Shown piece by piece: positions 53,994-63,909 of a DNA stretch of 64,000 bases. A program made the translations under genes and the position numbers. The stretch comes from Chloroflexus sp. Y-396-1 (GTDB lineage: Bacteria; Chloroflexota; Chloroflexia; Chloroflexales; Chloroflexaceae): positions 2,388,881 to 2,452,880 of the forward strand of contig NZ_KI911784.1 in the NCBI RefSeq assembly GCF_000516515.1, given 5' to 3'. The notes under the pieces were generated by a model that had not been told where the DNA came from, searched no databases, and worked only from the letters and a program-made list of their open reading frames with translations. How positions within the stretch are numbered: position 1 is the stretch's first letter; each line of letters opens with the position of its first letter.

Positions 53994-55388
53994 CTAACGA
54001 TCATCAACCTTCTTCATCAGCAACGTCACATAAGCGCGGAGTTCTGCGGCGGTACTACCGGTAGCGGCATCAACGATCTGAGAATCGGTGAAGGAGCACA
54101 GCAGATTGTGGACGTTCCTCAGAGTACGACGTGCAGCTTCAGGCTGATGAAGTTGTATATACACATGTGCCATCCCAATATACCCGACAATCATTGATGG
54201 ATCGAGATACACACTACGGCGGTATGCTGCCAATGCCGTTTCGAGTTGACCATGATGCTCAGCGATTTGGGCCTGTAAATAGTACGCCGGGGCAAACAGT
54301 GGGTATGCCTTCATCAGAGCTTCAACTTGCGCCTGTGCCTCCTCCCAGGCGCCCCGATCCGCAGCAGTATGAGCGATGTGAAGTAACTCTTCGGCAGGAG
54401 TAGGAGCAGTTTTTGATGCGATAGGAGCCGGAGTAAGCAAAGTACGAGAAGCTGGCGGTTGAGAAGGTGAAAGAGATAATGTCGTAAGAGACGGATTCAG
54501 CGACGATTTTATTGCCCCTGGCACAGAATGATCTGGAGTTGCTGCTGTGGTAAAAAAAGGCGTGTGTACTGGTTTACGGTAAAGTACTGTCCCAGGTGCA
54601 TTATGGGTTTCGAATTGTCGGAAGAGCACAACATTCGGTTCGGAATGACCAACAACTAACCAGCCACCGGGAGTAAGGGAGTCGTAGAGTCGCTGTACAA
54701 CCTGCCGGGTAGTTTCCTCATCAAAATAGATCAGGACATTACGACAGAAGATAAGATCAAAGGCCACAATCCCCAAATGAGGGGCCGGATAGTTCGGTTC
54801 AGCGAGATTGTGTTGGGCAAACGTAACCGTTCGTCGGATGTCGTCACGTAAACGCCAGTATTCCTGTTCAGCCACAAAGTAGCAGTCACGCAGATGATCT
54901 GGTGTTTCACGAAATGACCATTTGCTGTAGCGAGCTTCACGAGCACGATTGAGAAAACGACGATTGATGTCGGTAGCAAGAATACTCACCTGCCATGGCG
55001 GATGGGAGGGCAGTACTTCATGGAGGGTGATTGCCAGCGAATAAGGCTCTTCACCAGTAGCACAACCTGCACTCCAGAGACGTAGATAGCGCACGGCTGC
55101 ACGGCGCTGGATCAGATCAGGTAGGATTATTTCACGAAGTGCGGTAAATTGTGCGGCATTACGAAAGAAATAGGTTTCACCGATGGTAAGTTCAGCGATA
55201 AGTTCATCCCATGCTGAAGGGTAACATTCAACCATCTTCAAGAGCTGTTCAAGACTCTCTGCACCGAGGCTCAATGCTGCACGTTGCAAACCATATATCA
55301 GGTCAGAACGACGTTGTTCAGGGTAACACAATCCGGCACGTTGGCGCAGTAGTGTTGTAAACCGATCATAAAGCTCGGCAGACAGCAT
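53994..55388 (-). CDS. cheR: Chemotaxis methyltransferase CheR with C-terminal TPR region
   Basis: CheR methylates receptor glutamates using SAM. The 464-residue protein has the N-terminal helical domain (about 1-80), the methyltransferase domain with LWSAGCATGEEPYSLAI, ATDINRRFLNRAREARY and FDLIFCRNVLIYFD, then a Pro/Ser/Thr linker (290-330) and tetratricopeptide-like helices (from ~335), as in CheR proteins of non-classical chemosensory systems. GGAG precedes the ATG. It is the last gene of the operon running from 62670. Confidence 0.93.
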   Translation of the reverse strand: MLSAELYDRFTTLLRQRAGLCYPEQRRSDLIYGLQRAALSLGAESLEQLLKMVECYPSAWDELIAELTIGETYFFRNAAQFTALREIILPDLIQRRAAVRYLRLWSAGCATGEEPYSLAITLHEVLPSHPPWQVSILATDINRRFLNRAREARYSKWSFRETPDHLRDCYFVAEQEYWRLRDDIRRTVTFAQHNLAEPNYPAPHLGIVAFDLIFCRNVLIYFDEETTRQVVQRLYDSLTPGGWLVVGHSEPNVVLFRQFETHNAPGTVLYRKPVHTPFFTTAATPDHSVPGAIKSSLNPSLTTLSLSPSQPPASRTLLTPAPIASKTAPTPAEELLHIAHTAADRGAWEEAQAQVEALMKAYPLFAPAYYLQAQIAEHHGQLETALAAYRRSVYLDPSMIVGYIGMAHVYIQLHQPEAARRTLRNVHNLLCSFTDSQIVDAATGSTAAELRAYVTLLMKKVDDR

Positions 55389-55406
55389 AGGCTCCTCTCA
55401 AGCATA

Positions 55407-56459
55407 CTACGGTTTGCTGGAGATGTTTCCCAGCATTGCCATAATCGATAGCCCCAATTGCTCAAGTGGTAATTCGTGATGTACAGCACCGTGTGCCTTG
55501 GCCATTTTTGGCATACCGTATACAACACATGAGGCTTCGTCTTGGCCGAATGTCGTACCTCCGGCCCGAACCAGCTCAACAAGCCCTTGCGCACCATCAT
55601 CACCCATACCGGTTAAAATGACTCCTATACCACTCGCACCGTAATGATGAGCCACGCTGGTAAACAGACGATCAGCACTCGGACAGTAGCGATCTGCCGA
55701 TGTATGCGGTTTTACATCAACCGTATGTTGCCGGGTAATCTCAAGGTGACAATCATCTGCTGGAAGGTAGACGTGACCGGGTATCAGCAGGGTCTCTTGA
55801 TGAACGACGCTTACCGGCAACGGAATGACACTGTTAAGCCACTCGGCCAGGGCAGACATAAATCCCGATGTGATGTGTTGCGCAATCACAATTGGTAACG
55901 GAAAGTCACGACCCAGATCGCGCAAGAGCACTTGCAATGCTGCCGGACCGCCGGTTGAGGCGGCGACAGCTAGCAAGGCATACTCTTTGTCAGCACGGTA
56001 TGACATCCGTTTTGAAAAGACACGCGGTGGATGACGTGTGACCACCTTCACACCAGCCATTAAGCGTAAGGTGCGAATCAGATGGTCACGATCAGCAGCA
56101 CTGGCAGGATCGGTAGGACCTGATGGTTTACGCACTACTGCCAGTGCTCCAGCGGCTAATGCAGCCATCGCACGTTGTTCGGCATCACCAGAACTTGAAC
56201 TGAAGAGAACGATTGGCGTCGGGCGTTGTTGCATAATCTGTCGGGTAGCTTCGTAGCCATCGAACACCGGTAAATGAATATCCATAGCTACCACATGTGG
56301 ACGCAGTCGCAACGTTGATTGGACTGCTTCCTGACCATTCATTGCTGTGCCTACCACGACCAGATCACGTGTTGTATTGAGGTAAGAGCGAAGAAGTTGT
56401 AATTGGCTTGGAGAGTCTTCAACTAATAAGACTCGGATTGGGTCGTTCACACGGTTCAT
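55407..56459 (-). CDS. cheB: Protein-glutamate methylesterase CheB
   Basis: CheB removes methyl groups from receptors when phosphorylated. The 350-residue protein has a receiver domain (phosphorylation site Asp60 in VVAMDIHLPVFDG) and a C-terminal esterase domain with the catalytic Ser in AVAASTGGPAAL, His195 in IAQHITSGF and Asp in TGMGDDGAQG. It follows the upstream cheW after 113 bases and precedes cheR by 18 bases. A GTG four codons into the frame is a possible alternative start. Confidence 0.95.
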   Translation of the reverse strand: MNRVNDPIRVLLVEDSPSQLQLLRSYLNTTRDLVVVGTAMNGQEAVQSTLRLRPHVVAMDIHLPVFDGYEATRQIMQQRPTPIVLFSSSSGDAEQRAMAALAAGALAVVRKPSGPTDPASAADRDHLIRTLRLMAGVKVVTRHPPRVFSKRMSYRADKEYALLAVAASTGGPAALQVLLRDLGRDFPLPIVIAQHITSGFMSALAEWLNSVIPLPVSVVHQETLLIPGHVYLPADDCHLEITRQHTVDVKPHTSADRYCPSADRLFTSVAHHYGASGIGVILTGMGDDGAQGLVELVRAGGTTFGQDEASCVVYGMPKMAKAHGAVHHELPLEQLGLSIMAMLGNISSKP

Positions 56460-56572
56460 ACGGTTTTCCCGGCAATGCCGAACAATTTTTTGCCAGCATT
56501 ACCTCTACAATTTGATCTGACAACTTGATCTGACAACCGAGATTCTTTCCTTCCAAATATAACATCGTAACC

Positions 56573-57019
56573 TCAAGCAGGTATGGCTTTGACTGTCTGG
56601 CGTGGATTGGCATACTCTAACAGTGACGATGAGTCGAGCACAAGGATGATCTGATCATCGATACGCAACGATGCCTGTAAGAGTTCACTCCCATACGATA
56701 ATGGAGCTAGTCTTTCCGTAGGTACTTGCACAACATCGTACACTTCGTCGACCAGCAAACCCAGTGAAGGCTGTGTAATGTTGGAACCGAGAATAATCAC
56801 CAGACTATCGAGCGTTACCGAACCGGGCTGATCGAGTAAGACATGACCTATCAAAACCGGTAACAGGTGACCGTGAAAATGAAGTAAACCGGCTATTGCC
56901 GGGGGGGCATCAGCCAGTATCGTTAAAGCCGGTAGACGAACAATCTGGAGCACAAATGTTATCGGCAGCGCAAATGTTTGTAGACCAACCTGAAAGGTGA
57001 TGAAAGAACGATCCATCAT
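56573..57019 (-). CDS. cheW: CheW-like coupling protein
   Basis: This 148-residue protein is one CheW domain, which links receptors to CheA. The pattern FITFQVGLQTFALPITFVLQ, followed by IAGLLHFHGHLLPVLIGHVL and LGLLVDEVYDVVQVP, is typical. It is the second cheW of the cluster and is more divergent in the region where most CheWs read RG. It lies 48 bases downstream of the small ATPase-fold gene. It may serve a different receptor subset from the first CheW. Confidence 0.9.
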   Translation of the reverse strand: MMDRSFITFQVGLQTFALPITFVLQIVRLPALTILADAPPAIAGLLHFHGHLLPVLIGHVLLDQPGSVTLDSLVIILGSNITQPSLGLLVDEVYDVVQVPTERLAPLSYGSELLQASLRIDDQIILVLDSSSLLEYANPRQTVKAIPA

Positions 57020-57067
57020 AATCTTTGCCCCGTTGTGGTGATTTCATGTATTCCTTATCATCAACAC

Positions 57068-57436
57068 CTACACAATGCCGATGCGAAACTGAATATGGTA
57101 GCCAAAAGGCGATGGTTCGACCTTAACCTCATCGATCAGATGGCATGCAGCTTTTACCGATGGTAAATTGGTGGCGCGATGGTATGACTCTCGTTCCGTG
57201 TCACATTCAATGACCAGTGCGTGGGTACGGCCACTATCGTCACAGTGGATGTTTATATCACTGGTACAGAACTGATGTATCAATGCCCGTAAGATTTCGC
57301 TGATAGCAGCGGTAACCCGTGCCTGTTGCGCCGGCGAGAAGCCCAGCGTGCGCGAACTCTGCCGCAGCATTTGGCGAAGAAGAATAAGATCAGCTTCATT
57401 GCTGACCGTGATTGTTTGCGTCGGTATATGTTTCAT
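57068..57436 (-). CDS. Degenerate RsbT/HATPase-like protein
   Basis: This 122-residue protein follows the fold of RsbT/RsbW-type GHKL domains: DLILLRQMLRQSSRTLGFSP, then QQARVTAAISEILRALIHQF where the N-box ELxRN would be, and LPSVKAACHLIDEVKVEPS where the GxG lid and final helix lie. The key N-box Asn is Ala, and no D.G.GI motif is present, so ATP binding is unlikely. It sits between cheA and cheW in the chemosensory operon, 9 bases from cheA, so it is probably a structural or regulatory part of that system. Confidence 0.6.
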   Translation of the reverse strand: MKHIPTQTITVSNEADLILLRQMLRQSSRTLGFSPAQQARVTAAISEILRALIHQFCTSDINIHCDDSGRTHALVIECDTERESYHRATNLPSVKAACHLIDEVKVEPSPFGYHIQFRIGIV

Positions 57437-57445
57437 AGTGCAATC

Positions 57446-59698
57446 TCACAGCAAACGTGCAATAGTTTCCAGAAGCACTTGTTGATCAAAGGCACGTTTG
57501 ACGATATACGCATCAGCACCCGCTGCCAATCCACGTTCACGATCGGCCTGGCTATCGAGAGAAGTGACGAGCACAATCGGTAGATGACGGAAGGCAGGAT
57601 CGGTGCGAATCTGGCGTGTCAGATCAAACCCATTCAGCCGAGGCATATCGATATCACTTAACACAAGCTGGCAGCCACCCTGATCCTGCAAATTATGCAA
57701 TCGTTCTAACGCTTCTTGACCATCGGTAGCTAGTACAACCCGATAGCCGGCGGCTTCGAGAATGTTCTTTTCTAAGGTGCGTGTCGTAATCGAGTCATCA
57801 ACCACGAGAATTGTGGGCAGATGAGAAGGCGTCGTGTTGCCAGCCGGTAAGGAGACGGCATAGTCAGCCATCAAGACTGCCCGTAACAGATCAACTGCGT
57901 CAAGGATCGGCGCAACACTGCCGTCGGCGAGAATTGCAGCACCACTGATAAAGCGAACCCGTTTTAGTGGTGCTGGAAGACGATGGACAACGAGATCGAT
58001 CTCTTCACCAATATCGTCAACAAGGCAGGCAATCTGTCTTTCGTTACTTCCAATCAATAACGCCGGTTTGGGCGTAACAAGATCAATCGCTGTATCTGAT
58101 GTATAGCCAATCAGGCGGGCCAGAGAAATGAGTTGCACTGGCCGACTATCAACCAGTAAGACGGGGCGTCCTTCAAGGATATGAATCTGTGAGCGGTTTA
58201 CCTGCACAACACGGCGTAAGTTATCGACGGGTAAGGCAAAGAGTTGACTATGCACAGAAATCAACAGGCCATGAGAACGCATCAGGGTGAGAGGAAGGGT
58301 TAGGGTAAATGTCGTACCCTGATCGGGTACACTTGTAACGGTTACGCTACCTCCCATCCGCTCGACGGTAGTACGGACTACATCAAGACCAACCCCACGA
58401 CCTGATAACTCACTTACTTTTGATTTCGTTGAGAAGCCTGGTGTAAACAGGAGATCGAACAGTACTGCATGATCGGCATGTTCGATATCCCGTTTACTCA
58501 ACAAGCCCATCTGAAGCGCACGCTGTTTGATACCCTCTCGATCAATTCCCACTCCATCGTCGCTGATCACAAGACTGAGCCGATCACCACTGACACCGGC
58601 TATCAGCCGAATCAAACCGACCGGCATCTTGCCCTTTGCCTTCCGCACATCAGGTCGTTCAATCCCGTGATCAATCGCGTTGCGTAGCAAATGCAGACAA
58701 ATCTCATACACCTGATCGAGCACCTGGCGATCAGCTTCAGCGCCAGTATCTTCAACCACAAACTCGACCTCTTTACCAGCGCTCCGGGCTAGATCACGCA
58801 CATGCAGGCGTAACGAACCGATAATTCTACTCAGGGGTGACATGCGAGTGCGTTGAATTTGAGCCTGCATTCGGGTGCTAATCTCAGCCAGGCGGTCGTA
58901 CTGATCACGAGCCTGGTAAGCAAGCTGAGCCAGCTTTTTGCTAAGCACACTGATGACTTCATCAGCCTGTTTAAGCGTTTCAGCAACGATCAGTTGGTTT
59001 CGTGGCATAACAGCCCTATCGGTATCCGATGATCTTTGACGTAAGACCGGTGCTGTTCGCCGCCAGGTTCGTTGCCAGCGATCAGGTATCTGTACCAGTT
59101 CATGCAAGTCACGGGCAAGCTGACGAGCACGCAGCGTGCTTGTTAATAGCTCACCCATCTCACTCATCAGACTGTCGAGAATGGCAACATCAATCCGAAT
59201 ACTTGTTTCATTTGTAAAGGGTACGGTGGACGGTCGCATAATCGGTTCAGAGGTAGCAGGTGGAGACGAACTGACCGCTCCGCCATTATTTGTACCCTGG
59301 CCGATTGATATGAGATGCGCAAGCAGATCGTTCAATGTCTTCTGATCGCTCATCTGACCCGGCACGGCCTGCTCCATCAGTATGCCAATGACATCAAGTG
59401 CCTGATAAATCACATCACAGACATCGGCAGTAAGAGAAAGCTGGTTTTGCCGCAATGCAGCAAAAATATGCTCGATCTGATGGGCAATCTGCTCGACGCT
59501 ACTAATACCGGCAGCGCGCGCACCTCCTTTCAAACTGTGAGCTGCGCGAAACAGGCCATCAATAAGCTCACGGCGATGCGGATGATCCGGATTTCGTTCC
59601 AGATCGAGCAGAATTTCAGTGATGGTCTGACGATGCTCAGCCTGCTCGGCTCGAAAGACGGCTAGTACCTGCGCCTGGATGTCGTCATCTGAGAGCAT
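57446..59698 (-). CDS. cheA: Hybrid chemotaxis histidine kinase CheA with receiver domain
   Basis: With the ATG at 59698 (AAGAGG upstream) the protein has 750 residues. Domains in order: HPt/P1 with phosphorylated His54 in FRAAHSLKGGARAAG, no clear P2, a dimerisation helix pair, the HATPase domain with LLRNAIDHGIERPD, DDGVGIDREG and GRGVGLDVVRTTVER, a CheW-like domain, and a C-terminal receiver with Asp in LVLSDIDMPRLNGF. The fused receiver is common in CheAs controlling surface motility or other non-flagellar outputs. A TTG at 59764 could lengthen it. Confidence 0.94.
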   Translation of the reverse strand: MLSDDDIQAQVLAVFRAEQAEHRQTITEILLDLERNPDHPHRRELIDGLFRAAHSLKGGARAAGISSVEQIAHQIEHIFAALRQNQLSLTADVCDVIYQALDVIGILMEQAVPGQMSDQKTLNDLLAHLISIGQGTNNGGAVSSSPPATSEPIMRPSTVPFTNETSIRIDVAILDSLMSEMGELLTSTLRARQLARDLHELVQIPDRWQRTWRRTAPVLRQRSSDTDRAVMPRNQLIVAETLKQADEVISVLSKKLAQLAYQARDQYDRLAEISTRMQAQIQRTRMSPLSRIIGSLRLHVRDLARSAGKEVEFVVEDTGAEADRQVLDQVYEICLHLLRNAIDHGIERPDVRKAKGKMPVGLIRLIAGVSGDRLSLVISDDGVGIDREGIKQRALQMGLLSKRDIEHADHAVLFDLLFTPGFSTKSKVSELSGRGVGLDVVRTTVERMGGSVTVTSVPDQGTTFTLTLPLTLMRSHGLLISVHSQLFALPVDNLRRVVQVNRSQIHILEGRPVLLVDSRPVQLISLARLIGYTSDTAIDLVTPKPALLIGSNERQIACLVDDIGEEIDLVVHRLPAPLKRVRFISGAAILADGSVAPILDAVDLLRAVLMADYAVSLPAGNTTPSHLPTILVVDDSITTRTLEKNILEAAGYRVVLATDGQEALERLHNLQDQGGCQLVLSDIDMPRLNGFDLTRQIRTDPAFRHLPIVLVTSLDSQADRERGLAAGADAYIVKRAFDQQVLLETIARLL

Positions 59699-59860
59699 AG
59701 CGACCTCTTGGACAGATGAGCGTAAGGTTGTCGTCCCAATATTGGGAAGCATTCCCTTGCTCAATCAATTAGGTAGTATGTTAGATGCCCATAAACAACA
59801 GTGTTTTCTGTATGTAATCCTACTGTAAATCAGGCAACCATTAGGTGGGTGTACATCGAT

Positions 59861-61720
59861 CTAAAGACGATAGATTGCTACCGTCTGCTGCAATTTCTGG
59901 GCCAGCGTATGCAAATCCTGCGCAGCCCGTTCGGCCTGACGAGTCGACGCTAATGCTTGAGTAGTTGCCTGCTGGATATTTGCCATCGCCTGACCAATCT
60001 GTTCCATGCCCACCATCTGCTGCTGGGCTGCCGCTGCAATTTGAATATTCGCCTGTGCCCCATTTTCGACCTCGCTAGCAATACGGTGAATAATCCGTCC
60101 GGCCTGGGCTGCGAGGGCCACACCCTGTTCAACACCTTTGGCTCCCTCTTCGGTCACCATCACTGCTGCATTTGTCGCTTTTTGGATTTCGGCTAGAATA
60201 TCACGCACTTGTTGCGCTGCCGCCTTCGAGCGTTCAGCCAATTCACGCACATGTTGGGCTACCACTGCAAAACTCTTCCCCTGTTCACCAGCACGGGCTG
60301 CTTCGATTGCCGCATTCAGAGCTAGCAGATTACTCTGATCGGCTAATTCGCTTACCGTCGTCATAATGACGCCAATAGCCTGCGTTTGTTCCGCCAGGCC
60401 AAGTATCGTTTGCGCAATCGTTTCAACCCGACTACGGATCTGGTTCATGCCATTAATAGTATCTTCCACGGCTTGCGCCCCTTGTTTGGCTATCTCCAGC
60501 GCATTTTGGCTATCGTTTGCAACCTGAGTCGCTTGTTTTGCAGTTTGCACGGAAATGGCCTTCACTTCATCAATGGTGGTAGCCGTTTGCGTTAATGCAG
60601 CCGACTGTTCGGCTGCGGATGAGGCTTGTTGGGTGGTAGCAGCCAGAATTTCAGCCGCAGCAGTGGAAATATCCGCATTGGCACGCTGCACCTGGGCAGC
60701 AATCGTCCGTAGCCCATCAACCATCGCATTGAGTTGTTTACCGAGCAGCGAAAGATCATCGCCGTTGTTAGATACTTGTAGTCGTACAGTGAGATTTCCA
60801 CGGGCAATTTCTTCGGCGAACACACTGTATTCTCGTACCATTTGTTCGAGATATTCCTTAGCTACTTTGGTAGCATTTGCAGCACGTAATTCTTCATTTG
60901 CCCGTCGTTGTTCTTCAAGTTGCCGACGAATGGTTTCGGACATTTGACGAAACGCGGTTGCCAGTTGCCCAACCTCATCGCGCCCTTCTGGAAGATCATA
61001 GTGTTCATTGATCCGTCCAGTAGCCATTTGGGTGGAAGCATTGGTTACTATTTTGAGACGACGATCAATACTGCTGGCGATTAAAAAGGTTAGTAGTGTG
61101 CCAGCAATAACGGTGATGGCCGGACCTCCAATTAAAACAATCTGTAGGCTTTGCAGCGCCTGTAACGAAACCTCCGAGACGTTCTTAAGCAACTGTTCCT
61201 CCGCATTTACTATTTGGCTCATCACTTGACTAATTCTAGTGAATCTATCATTTCCAGCCCGGCTGGCAACTACCTGAATGATTTGATCAAGCGACGCTTC
61301 ATTGCGATTCACGGCGTAACGCATATTGATCAAAGGCTCAGCAACCTGCGATTTCCAAGCCTCAAGTTCACGATCTACTTCCTCAAGCATCACATACATA
61401 CTAGAATCGGACGGAATCTGCCGTTTCAATTCTCCAAAGACAGCGAGATAGAGTTGTTTTCCACTATCATACTTCTCTAGGAAGACGGGATCACCGGTTA
61501 TCAGGAAACCGCGTTCGCCTGACTCCATCATGTACAAGCTGGTTTCAAGCTGGCGAGTATGAACAATTATGTTGTAAGCATTTTGTACCTCTCGTTCGCG
61601 TTCGTTTGCCCCGAGCAGCGCCTGGTAAGAAATAACCGAAACTGTAACAACACAAAGAAAGACGAGGAAGACCAGGAGGAGAATTTTATTGCGGAGACTT
61701 ATATCATTAAGGAATGACAT
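59861..61720 (-). CDS. Methyl-accepting chemotaxis protein (CHASE3-HAMP-MA)
   Basis: This 619-residue receptor has transmembrane helix 1 (about 10-30), an external CHASE3 domain with [19 protein letters not shown], transmembrane helix 2 (about 190-212), a HAMP domain, an additional helical HAMP-like segment ([20 protein letters not shown]), and the signalling domain with the hairpin tip [20 protein letters not shown] then [20 protein letters not shown]. No CheR-tethering pentapeptide is at the C-terminus. It is the only receptor in the operon, between cheY and cheA. Confidence 0.94.
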   Translation of the reverse strand: MSFLNDISLRNKILLLVFLVFLCVVTVSVISYQALLGANEREREVQNAYNIIVHTRQLETSLYMMESGERGFLITGDPVFLEKYDSGKQLYLAVFGELKRQIPSDSSMYVMLEEVDRELEAWKSQVAEPLINMRYAVNRNEASLDQIIQVVASRAGNDRFTRISQVMSQIVNAEEQLLKNVSEVSLQALQSLQIVLIGGPAITVIAGTLLTFLIASSIDRRLKIVTNASTQMATGRINEHYDLPEGRDEVGQLATAFRQMSETIRRQLEEQRRANEELRAANATKVAKEYLEQMVREYSVFAEEIARGNLTVRLQVSNNGDDLSLLGKQLNAMVDGLRTIAAQVQRANADISTAAAEILAATTQQASSAAEQSAALTQTATTIDEVKAISVQTAKQATQVANDSQNALEIAKQGAQAVEDTINGMNQIRSRVETIAQTILGLAEQTQAIGVIMTTVSELADQSNLLALNAAIEAARAGEQGKSFAVVAQHVRELAERSKAAAQQVRDILAEIQKATNAAVMVTEEGAKGVEQGVALAAQAGRIIHRIASEVENGAQANIQIAAAAQQQMVGMEQIGQAMANIQQATTQALASTRQAERAAQDLHTLAQKLQQTVAIYRL

Positions 61721-61740
61721 ACCCGCATCCTTTCTTCGTT

Positions 61741-62124
61741 CTATTCCTGACTGAATAAGGCCAGGACTTGCGACACAACATTAAGGAGTTCAAAGGGAGC
61801 ATCATCTTTGAACAGGTAATCGTCAGCACCGAGCTCGAGAGCACGTTGAACACTGTCTATCCGATCGCGATGAGTGAGCATCACGACGGGAATGTGTTTA
61901 GTATGGAGATCACGCTTCAAACGACACAATACCTGAAATCCATCAAGCCCAGGTAAGTCAATATCGAGTAGGATCAAACGTGGCGGTTCGAGACTGGCAG
62001 TACGCCATCCGGCTATACCATCAGTCGCGACCTGCACGCGATAACCGGCCCGTTCGAGCATCAGGCGAAAGTTGAGTGCCTGGCTAGGACTATCCTCTAC
62101 CAGAAGAATATCAATATCGTTCAT
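61741..62124 (-). CDS. Response regulator CheY-like
   Basis: This single-domain receiver has 127 residues. The acidic pair is in [11 protein letters not shown], the phosphorylation site is Asp54 in [14 protein letters not shown], and Thr and Lys of the switch are in VVMLTHRD and DYLFKDDAP. It follows cheW after three bases and precedes the receptor gene. It could carry the output to a gliding or pilus machine, or act as a phosphate sink for CheA. Confidence 0.93.
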   Translation of the reverse strand: MNDIDILLVEDSPSQALNFRLMLERAGYRVQVATDGIAGWRTASLEPPRLILLDIDLPGLDGFQVLCRLKRDLHTKHIPVVMLTHRDRIDSVQRALELGADDYLFKDDAPFELLNVVSQVLALFSQE

Positions 62125-62127
62125 TTT

Positions 62128-62670
62128 CTACTCCTTTGCTTTGTCCACATCAATGGTCAGGGCCGGATCGTGGAGTAATGCCGCTGGATCGAGATGAATA
62201 GCCAGCGTTTCATCCATCCCACGCACCCAATTAACACTGTTTCCAGCCAACATTGCTGGTGTGGGTTGAAGGAAACCGCTATACCAACGTACATCAAGGA
62301 CTTGATCAACGAGCAAGGCAGCCTCGATAGTACCAGCACTGATTATGAGCAGGTGCATTGTTTCACGTGGAGGAGAGAACGAGAGCCCCAAGAGTGGTCG
62401 CAGATCAATACACGTTAGTAAGCGTCCACGCACGTTAATGAGACCAAGAATAGCCGGGGGAACGCCAGGGAGTGATGCAACTGAGGTGAAACGAAGAACT
62501 TCTCGAGCCGTAGTTGCTGGAATGCTGTAGGTTTCATCACCAAGCGTAAAATGAAGGGTAAGTTCACCCTCAATGCTGCTGGCTGAATTCGGCACACTAG
62601 CTAACGCTTTGGCTCTTGCTTGAAGGATCTCGCGGGCAACGGGATCGGAGAAGAGGTTGTTGAGATCCAT
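62128..62670 (-). CDS. cheW: CheW-like coupling protein, first gene of operon
   Basis: This 180-residue protein has a ~40-residue N-terminal helix and a CheW domain: LTLHFTLGDETYSIPATTAR, EVLRFTSVASLPGVPPAILG and LINVRGRLLTCIDLRPLLGL, which contains the conserved NxRG. It has about 180 bases of AT-rich sequence upstream and no gene before it on the strand, so it probably opens the operon cheW-cheY-mcp-cheA-HATPase-cheW-cheB-cheR. The N-terminal extension is unusual and might localise the protein. Confidence 0.92.
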   Translation of the reverse strand: MDLNNLFSDPVAREILQARAKALASVPNSASSIEGELTLHFTLGDETYSIPATTAREVLRFTSVASLPGVPPAILGLINVRGRLLTCIDLRPLLGLSFSPPRETMHLLIISAGTIEAALLVDQVLDVRWYSGFLQPTPAMLAGNSVNWVRGMDETLAIHLDPAALLHDPALTIDVDKAKE

Positions 62671-62871
62671 AGCCGGCTCCTTTGCTGGCCTTAGAGATGT
62701 TATCCCGGCGGATCAGTACGCCGAAGAGATGTATGTTTAGTGATTATAATCTTACGCTTTTTTAGCTACGGTTGAGTTATAACTGCACAACCATGTATTG
62801 CCAGATTAGTATACCGCTTGCAGCGAACCAAACTATTACGATGTTTCGATATTGGTGAGGCAGATAGTTGG

Positions 62872-63909
62872 CTATTGAACTATCAGACCACTACCACCGA
62901 TCACCTCACCGATCTCCCAGATTGGCTGCCCAACCGCAGCACATAGTGCCTGCAATACAGTAGCGGCTTGTGGTGGCGCAGCAATCAATAACCCACCAGA
63001 GGTTTGCGGGTCGGCCAGTAGCAGTTGATAGACAGGGGGAAGAGTGGGGGCGAAGGTGGTAAACGAAGCGGCAAATTCGAGATTACGCCGTAAACCACCG
63101 GGGATCATGCCGGCTTCGGCATAGGTAAGTACACCGGGGAGAACTGGTACGGCCCTAGCATCAATACGCAGAGATACATTACTCTGACGGGCAATCTCGC
63201 CAGCATGACCGAGCAGGCCGTAGCCGGTCACATCGGTAGCGGCGTGAATTTCAACCTGTTCCATTAGTTCGGCCATGCGCCGGTTGAGAGTTACCATACT
63301 CTCGATAGCCGTGTTGAGGTCAGCTTCGTTCACCGCATCGCGCTTAGCAGCAGTCGTAATGATGCCAGTACCAAGCGGCTTACTGAGGAACAATCGATCA
63401 CCGGGACGCGCCCCGGCTTTCGTAATAATCCGTTGTGGATCAATTAGCCCGGTTACACACAAACCATATTTTGGTTCACGGTCGGTCACCGTATGACCAC
63501 CAACCACGACCGCGCCAGCTTCGGTAGCTTTGTCGATACCGCCCTGCAGTATCGCCGAGATGATCGATTGATCGAGGTTATCGGGAAATGCAGCGATGGC
63601 GAGCGCAAGAATAGGCTTTCCTCCCATTGCGTACACATCGCTGAGTGCATTAGCCGCAGCGATAGCGCCGTAGGTGTATGGGTCATCGACAATCGGCGGG
63701 AAGAAGTCAACCGTTTGCACAAGCGCCGTGTCGTTATTCAGTTGGTAGACGGCAGCATCATCGCTTTCGGCCAAGCCGACTAACACCTGCGGGTGAGCAG
63801 GTGTGCGAAGCATAGCCAGCACTGAAGCAAGGGCACCCGGCCCCAACTTTGCTGCTCAGCCAGCGCAGGCTGCCAGGGTTGTCAATCGAATTTGTTCGCG
63901 CTTGTCCAT
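62872..63909 (-). CDS. selD: Selenide, water dikinase SelD (selenoprotein, in-frame UGA)
   Basis: SelD makes selenophosphate from selenide and ATP. From the ATG at 63909 (or one at 63918) the frame reads MDKREQIRLTTLAACAG, TGA at 63858-63856, then AAKLGPGALASVLAML, and continues to 62872, 345 residues counting the UGA. Cys-type SelDs have CAGCAAK at this place, so the UGA encodes the catalytic selenocysteine, codon 18. DDAAVYQL, QTVDFFPPIVDDP, AISDVYAMGG-like NALSDVYAMGGKP, GGHTVTD, ATDVTGYGLLGH and DPQTSGGLL complete the enzyme. A start at the later TTG would drop the active site. Confidence 0.93.
63827..63852 (-). promoter_or_regulatory. Candidate bacterial SECIS hairpin in selD
   Basis: Starting three bases after the UGA on the minus strand, GCAA...TTGC and GGG...CCC can pair around an 8-base loop (GCCGGGTG). 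Position and size fit a bacterial SECIS read by SelB, though the sequence of these elements is poorly conserved and pairing was judged by eye. Confidence 0.45.

Noticed and set aside
62872-63846. selD starting at the TTG at 63846
   Set aside because: The upstream frame past the TGA encodes the conserved SelD N-terminus, so the TTG is internal and the TGA is Sec.
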